Shown one piece after another: positions 61,101 through 64,000 of a stretch of DNA of 64,000 nucleotides. The DNA is taken from positions 2,418,001 through 2,482,000 of the forward strand of contig NZ_CP045740.1 of the NCBI RefSeq assembly GCF_009650765.1. Direction: 5' to 3'. The DNA comes from Streptomyces sp. SUK 48 (GTDB lineage Bacteria > Actinomycetota > Actinomycetes > Streptomycetales > Streptomycetaceae). Positions within the stretch are counted from its first letter, which is position 1; the number at the start of each line of letters is the position of its first letter. Below the pieces are notes generated by a model, which worked only from the letters and a program-made list of their open reading frames with translations, did no database searches and had not been told where the DNA came from. The position numbers and the translations under genes were made by a program.

Positions 61101-63088
61101 GCGACCACACCCAGACCCTGCACGTCTTCTCCATGGCCACCCGCGAGACCACCCACACCACCCCGGAGGCCAACGGCACCGCGGCGAAGACTCCCTCCGG
61201 CCAGTCCTGGACCGGCGCCTGGGCCGACCCCACCGAGGGCCAGTACAACTTCCAGGGCGGCGACTTCTCCAACCAGACCTTCCGCATCGCCCTGAAGCCC
61301 TCGCTGTCCGGCGGCACCCTGCGGGTCAAGCTGGACAACGCGCTCGGCACCGGCAAACTCTCCATCGGCCACGCCACCGTCGCCACCGACTCCGGATCGG
61401 GCACGCCTTCCCCGCTGCCCACCGGCACCCCCACCACGCTGAAGTTCGGCGGCAGCCAGAGCGTGACCGTCCCCGCGGGCGGATCCGTCTACAGCGACCC
61501 GCTCACCTTCCCCGTCACCGCGGGCCAGTACCTGCTGGTCTCCTACCAGCTCAGCAATGACGTCCCGTACCTCGTCCAGCACTCCTTCGCCAACAACGCC
61601 TACGAGTACCTGACGGCCACCGGGGCCGGGGACAAGACCACCGACACCACCGGCACTCCCTTCGCGCAGCAATGGCAGGGCTGGTACACGGACCTGGTCA
61701 CCAACCTCGACATCACCTCGTCCGGCACGCCCACCCAGGCCGTCCTCGGTGACGGTCTCGTCGACGCGTTCCAGCCGAACACCCACCCCGTCACCAACGG
61801 CAGCCGCGTCTCCGACGCACTGGCCGCCGCCGAGCCCACCACTCCGGGCCCCTACGGCACCATCGCCGAAGGCATCGAGTCCAACAGCCTCATGACCGAC
61901 AACCCCCAGACCTACCAGGGCAAGGCCATCGGCGGCCCGTCGGTCCTCTCCCGTATCGACCGCGACATCCTCGATCAGCCCGGCGTCGACAACGTCATCG
62001 TCACCGAGGGCCTCGAAGACCTCCTCGCGGGCACCGGCAGCGACGACCTGGAGGCCAACGGGTACACCGCCCTCATCCAGCAGCTCCAGGGCTGGGGCAT
62101 CACCTCCACCCTCGCCTCCCTCGCGCCCTGCGCGGGCTACAGCGGAGACGGCGCCACCCCCGACGATCCCTGCACGACCGACGTCGACACCGGCCGCCAG
62201 GACGTCAACGCCTGGCTCGACAGCCAGTACAACCCGTGGGACCCCAGCATCCCCCTCGTCTACTACGCCGACTTCGACGGCGCCGTAGCGGTGACGGATG
62301 CGACCACGGGCGAGGAGAAGCTCAGCGCGAAGGCCGACACCGGTGACCACGTCAACCTGACCAACGCCGGATACGCGGCCGAGGTGACCTCGATCCTCTC
62401 CCCGCACGACACCTGGGCCCTCGACGACGGCCCCGACTCCGTCCAGGCCGCCGACACCGCCCGCACCGACACCCCGTCCACCGTCGACGACTCCAGCGCG
62501 GGCAGCAGCCCCCTCACCCTGAACGGCACCACCACCTGGACCGACGACCCGACCCGGGGCGAAGCCCTCACCCTTGACGGCACCACGGCCGACGCCACCG
62601 CCGCGGGCCAGGTCCTCGACACCACCGGCAGCTACTCCGTCTCCGCGTGGGTGAAGCTCTCCTCGCTGCCCACCCACAACGCGACCGTCGCCTCGCAGCC
62701 GGGCAGCCAGAACAGCCCCTTCTACCTCAAGTACGACACCGCCCACACGGGCACGCCCGGCTGGTCCCTGCACTTCACGCAGACCGACACCGCCGGCCCG
62801 ACCAACAAGATCGCCTACGTCTCAGGAGCGACCGCGGGCGCCTGGACCCACCTGGTGGGCACCTTCGACGCCACCACGGACACCGGCCGCCTGTACGTCA
62901 ACGGCAGCCTCGCCGCGACCGTCACGGGCATCACGCCGTGGGCCTCGACCGGGCCGTTCACCGTCGGCAGCGCCAAGTACAACGGCGCCACCTCCGACTA
63001 CCTCCCCGGCACGCTCAGCGACGTCCAAGCCTGGAACTACACCCTCGACGCCGACCAGGTGACGGCCCTCTACGACCAGATCCCCTGA
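58115..63088 (+). CDS. large secreted LamG-domain protein with degenerate SGNH domain
   Basis: The 1657-residue protein starts at GTG after CAGGAGATGCC and has a signal peptide (TVLAAALAFPAAPAIAA, cut near residue 42). A DNRLRE-like beta domain follows (about residues 340-540, with Cys pairs), then Ig/Fn-like parts and NPCBM-like segments. Residues about 1205-1430 look like an SGNH/GDSL hydrolase, but block I reads GDGLVDA instead of GDSxxDG, while the block V region DHVNLTNAGY is kept. The C terminus (about 1470-1655) is a LamG/concanavalin-like domain (SVSAWVKLSS; WTHLVGTFDA). It is divergent from the RHS toxin and could bind wall polymers or surfaces; its role is unknown. Confidence 0.82.
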   Translation: MTHWHAGRLRHERSRPTALSKAAVVGTVLAAALAFPAAPAIAAVPSDVSGGTANYSSGQPAPVTNQLPSSPDTPVMSDGYGPTGDEQQAMQAAAEQARSSGKPVVVNALTTPVQQVTAQPAGGFALTATPGPVRTRRNSHWVAVNTGLRRTPSGSWSPKATAYGSVSFSGGGSTTLVTSRYDGVTMTVKWPAPLPAPVVDGTTATYRSVFPSVDLVLTATASGGFADTLVVKSVAAAKNSAVRDLELATSVSGGKLAVTGGEGLTVRDRRGRELMTAATPQMWDSNTKLPASRKAGSAKVAADPSDTAHPGLAARVAPVRASATSSRLALRPDTRLLSARSTVYPVYIDPSFNWHPYDPAAPAYDEVKQGCPNSKFYNDSGSDADGGRLGVGYNAWPEGTCGKGSEHAVYQWKLSSTIFGATIYSATVEATEVYSASCSGDYTVNLHASGGLGSGTDWNNRPKYSGNSTSASFGRAWNPDLCPSQGSVSKGISALTPIRNAASGHATSFTATLAEDSAESSHLSGGFSRFSHDPALQIEYDTTPAVPSASGMSAASGSNIAACDTTAPYPFMGKTLASTPPVLRAKVSDKDGDKLQATFQYWVDGSGTKATGQSGDDLSSGSTASFGLPASFVKSLTDGTTVDWQADVTDGKASTTFTQSPTCHFTAEPTAPDAPTVASADGKYPDTDNGGGAVSAAGTAGTFTLTGSGGSTPTEFVYSLDVPPATSNPPAAEVRKITSGTSATVTVAPPSPGPHTLWVYAADAAGDDSGTTGYSFLATGDKGDYPHANCTSLADCYDNVGISSDSAPAQGNLDGDGNSFSATDLTNAGWASGGKVTVDGATFQLPSYGAGKPDNILAANQTIPFSASGNALEFLAASGYTSIATPGAINGQQTAPYTPAGMRVSGTYCFDGTDPQGPCPAEGTVTYTDGSTKAYYLTVPDWTNADTSIAAVTLPHVNTATTTKTGARNLYAFSVPLDPSKTVASVTLPDVSEQAGDHTQTLHVFSMATRETTHTTPEANGTAAKTPSGQSWTGAWADPTEGQYNFQGGDFSNQTFRIALKPSLSGGTLRVKLDNALGTGKLSIGHATVATDSGSGTPSPLPTGTPTTLKFGGSQSVTVPAGGSVYSDPLTFPVTAGQYLLVSYQLSNDVPYLVQHSFANNAYEYLTATGAGDKTTDTTGTPFAQQWQGWYTDLVTNLDITSSGTPTQAVLGDGLVDAFQPNTHPVTNGSRVSDALAAAEPTTPGPYGTIAEGIESNSLMTDNPQTYQGKAIGGPSVLSRIDRDILDQPGVDNVIVTEGLEDLLAGTGSDDLEANGYTALIQQLQGWGITSTLASLAPCAGYSGDGATPDDPCTTDVDTGRQDVNAWLDSQYNPWDPSIPLVYYADFDGAVAVTDATTGEEKLSAKADTGDHVNLTNAGYAAEVTSILSPHDTWALDDGPDSVQAADTARTDTPSTVDDSSAGSSPLTLNGTTTWTDDPTRGEALTLDGTTADATAAGQVLDTTGSYSVSAWVKLSSLPTHNATVASQPGSQNSPFYLKYDTAHTGTPGWSLHFTQTDTAGPTNKIAYVSGATAGAWTHLVGTFDATTDTGRLYVNGSLAATVTGITPWASTGPFTVGSAKYNGATSDYLPGTLSDVQAWNYTLDADQVTALYDQIP

Positions 63089-63093
63089 TCGAA

Positions 63094-63124
63094 GGGGGCG
63101 CGGCGGATCACCCGTCGCGCCCCC
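63094..63124. terminator. terminator between LamG gene and DUF397 gene
   Basis: Arms GGGGGCGCG (63094-63102) and CGCGCCCCC (63116-63124) lie just after the LamG stop, between converging genes. Confidence 0.7.
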
Positions 63125-63137
63125 GCCGTCGTACACC

Positions 63138-63395
63138 TCAAGCCTGGACGAGTCCCAGGAACGCCTGCCACGCGGTGGTGGGGACGGAGAGGGTGGGGGC
63201 GGTGGTGGGGTGCTGCTTGGAGTCGCGGATGTGGATGGTGGTGGGGCAGGTGGCGATCTCGACGCACTGGCCGCCAGCCCCGCTGCTGTAGCTCGACTTG
63301 TGCCAGGGAAGGGCGACTTCGAGGCATTCCCCGCCATCGCCGCTGCTGTAGCTGCTCTTGAACCACGTCAGGTCCGACGGCTTCTCGACGTTCAT
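63138..63395 (-). CDS. DUF397 protein with duplicated motif
   Basis: The 85-residue protein carries the DUF397 signature twice: WFKSSYSSGDGGECLEVA (residues 11-28) and WHKSSYSSGAGGQCVEIA (31-48). The ATG overlaps the stop of the upstream Scr1-type regulator by four bases. Such DUF397/regulator pairs are abundant in Streptomyces (bldB/abaA/whiJ-like loci) and behave like toxin-antitoxin or developmental switches; that role is inferred. Confidence 0.9.
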   Translation of the reverse strand: MNVEKPSDLTWFKSSYSSGDGGECLEVALPWHKSSYSSGAGGQCVEIATCPTTIHIRDSKQHPTTAPTLSVPTTAWQAFLGLVQA

Positions 63396-64000
63396 GTCTC
63401 TCCCAGCAACTTCTCTACGAATGCCAGCGACTCGCGTGGCGTCAGGGCCTGGGCCCGCAGAAGACCGTACTGCTCCTCCACTTCCCTGACCGTCACGCGG
63501 TCGGTGAAGAGGCGGCTGGCCTTGTAGGCAGGTACGTAGGCGATCCTGCGTCCTTTCGCCGTCTCGATCAAGGTGAACGGGCCGTTGAGGGAGGCGTGCT
63601 CCTCGCTGTCGTTCGGCATGACCTGGATCTCCACATTACGCCGCTGGCCCACCAGTAGGATCTGCTCCAACTGGCCACGCCAGACAGCGAGTCCACCCAA
63701 CTGCCTGCACAGGACGGACTCCTCCAACACGAAGGTCACGGTGGGCGCCGGTTGCCGCGCGAAGATCTCCTGTCGGGCCAGTCGTGCCATCACCCGCTGC
63801 TCGATCGTCTCCGTACTCAGTACCGGCCGCCACATCGTGAACACCGCACGCGCGTACTCCTCCGTCTGCAACAGCCCCGGTACCGCCTGCACGGCGAACA
63901 CGTGCAACGCGACCGCCTGTTTCTCCAGCGCCGCCGCATCCTGGAAGAACGCCGGATACTGCGCCCTCTCCATGTCCTCGACGAAGTCGATCAGCATCCC
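63392..64000 (-). CDS. Scr1/DUF5753-type helix-turn-helix regulator, partial
   Basis: The last 201 or more residues of a regulator are present. The DUF5753 (Scr1 antitoxin-like) domain is clear: VFAVQAVPGLLQTEEYARAV, VTFVLEESVLCRQLGG and EIQVMPNDSEEHASLNGPFT. The N-terminal HTH lies beyond the window edge. The gene is translationally coupled to the DUF397 gene and probably acts with it. Confidence 0.9.
   Translation of the reverse strand, partial: GMLIDFVEDMERAQYPAFFQDAAALEKQAVALHVFAVQAVPGLLQTEEYARAVFTMWRPVLSTETIEQRVMARLARQEIFARQPAPTVTFVLEESVLCRQLGGLAVWRGQLEQILLVGQRRNVEIQVMPNDSEEHASLNGPFTLIETAKGRRIAYVPAYKASRLFTDRVTVREVEEQYGLLRAQALTPRESLAFVEKLLGET

Overview
This window is high-GC actinobacterial chromosome, almost certainly Streptomyces. 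The evidence is the very GC-rich codon usage with many GTG and TTG starts, the 16S rRNA start, an ESX-type (type VII) secretion locus, DUF397 and Scr1-type regulators, and a gene order that follows the rnj-dapA-thyX-dapB-pnp-rpsO and truB-infB-nusA-rimP-proS core known from S. coelicolor. No tRNA, CRISPR array, intact insertion sequence or prophage was seen.

Layout. (1) 1-734: the 5' end of a 16S rRNA gene read leftward, with its leader and tandem promoter-like repeats. (2) 734-11255: mostly leftward housekeeping genes: RNase J, dapA, thyX, then the rpsO-pnp-M16 protease-dapB series (RNA decay and lysine/diaminopimelate synthesis), with two small rightward membrane-protein genes between. (3) 11548-30944: a DUF397-like gene and a large type VII secretion locus: eccD (frameshifted here), eccC, two WXG100 proteins, two mycosin proteases, a PPE-like large WXG protein with a small helical partner, eccB, eccE, an accessory gene and an EspI-like proline-rich MinD/ParA ATPase. 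(4) 31027-43054: ribF, a 1201-residue protein joining a trypsin-like fold that lacks its catalytic Ser to a STAND-type ATPase, then the translation operon rimP-nusA-ylxR-infB-DUF503-rbfA-truB. (5) 43308-50427: a lipoprotein and DUF4439 pair, an APH-like protein without kinase residues, a divergent LysR/SDR pair with a good LysR box, proS and two GNAT genes. (6) 50547-64000: an accessory segment with an integrase remnant, a small immunity-like gene, a 2325-residue secreted RHS toxin with a HINT and an ART-HYD1-like tip, a divergent 1657-residue secreted LamG protein, and a DUF397/Scr1-regulator pair cut by the window edge.

Working together: EccB, C, D and E would form the membrane translocon, the WXG proteins and the PPE-like protein its cargo, the mycosins its processing proteases, and the EspI-like ATPase a regulator. 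The RHS protein carries its own signal peptide, so it is probably Sec-exported and paired with the small downstream gene for self-protection. Two single-base length differences in G/C runs (DUF397-like gene and eccD, 1.2 kb apart) break or extend otherwise normal genes and could be sequencing errors or real mutations.
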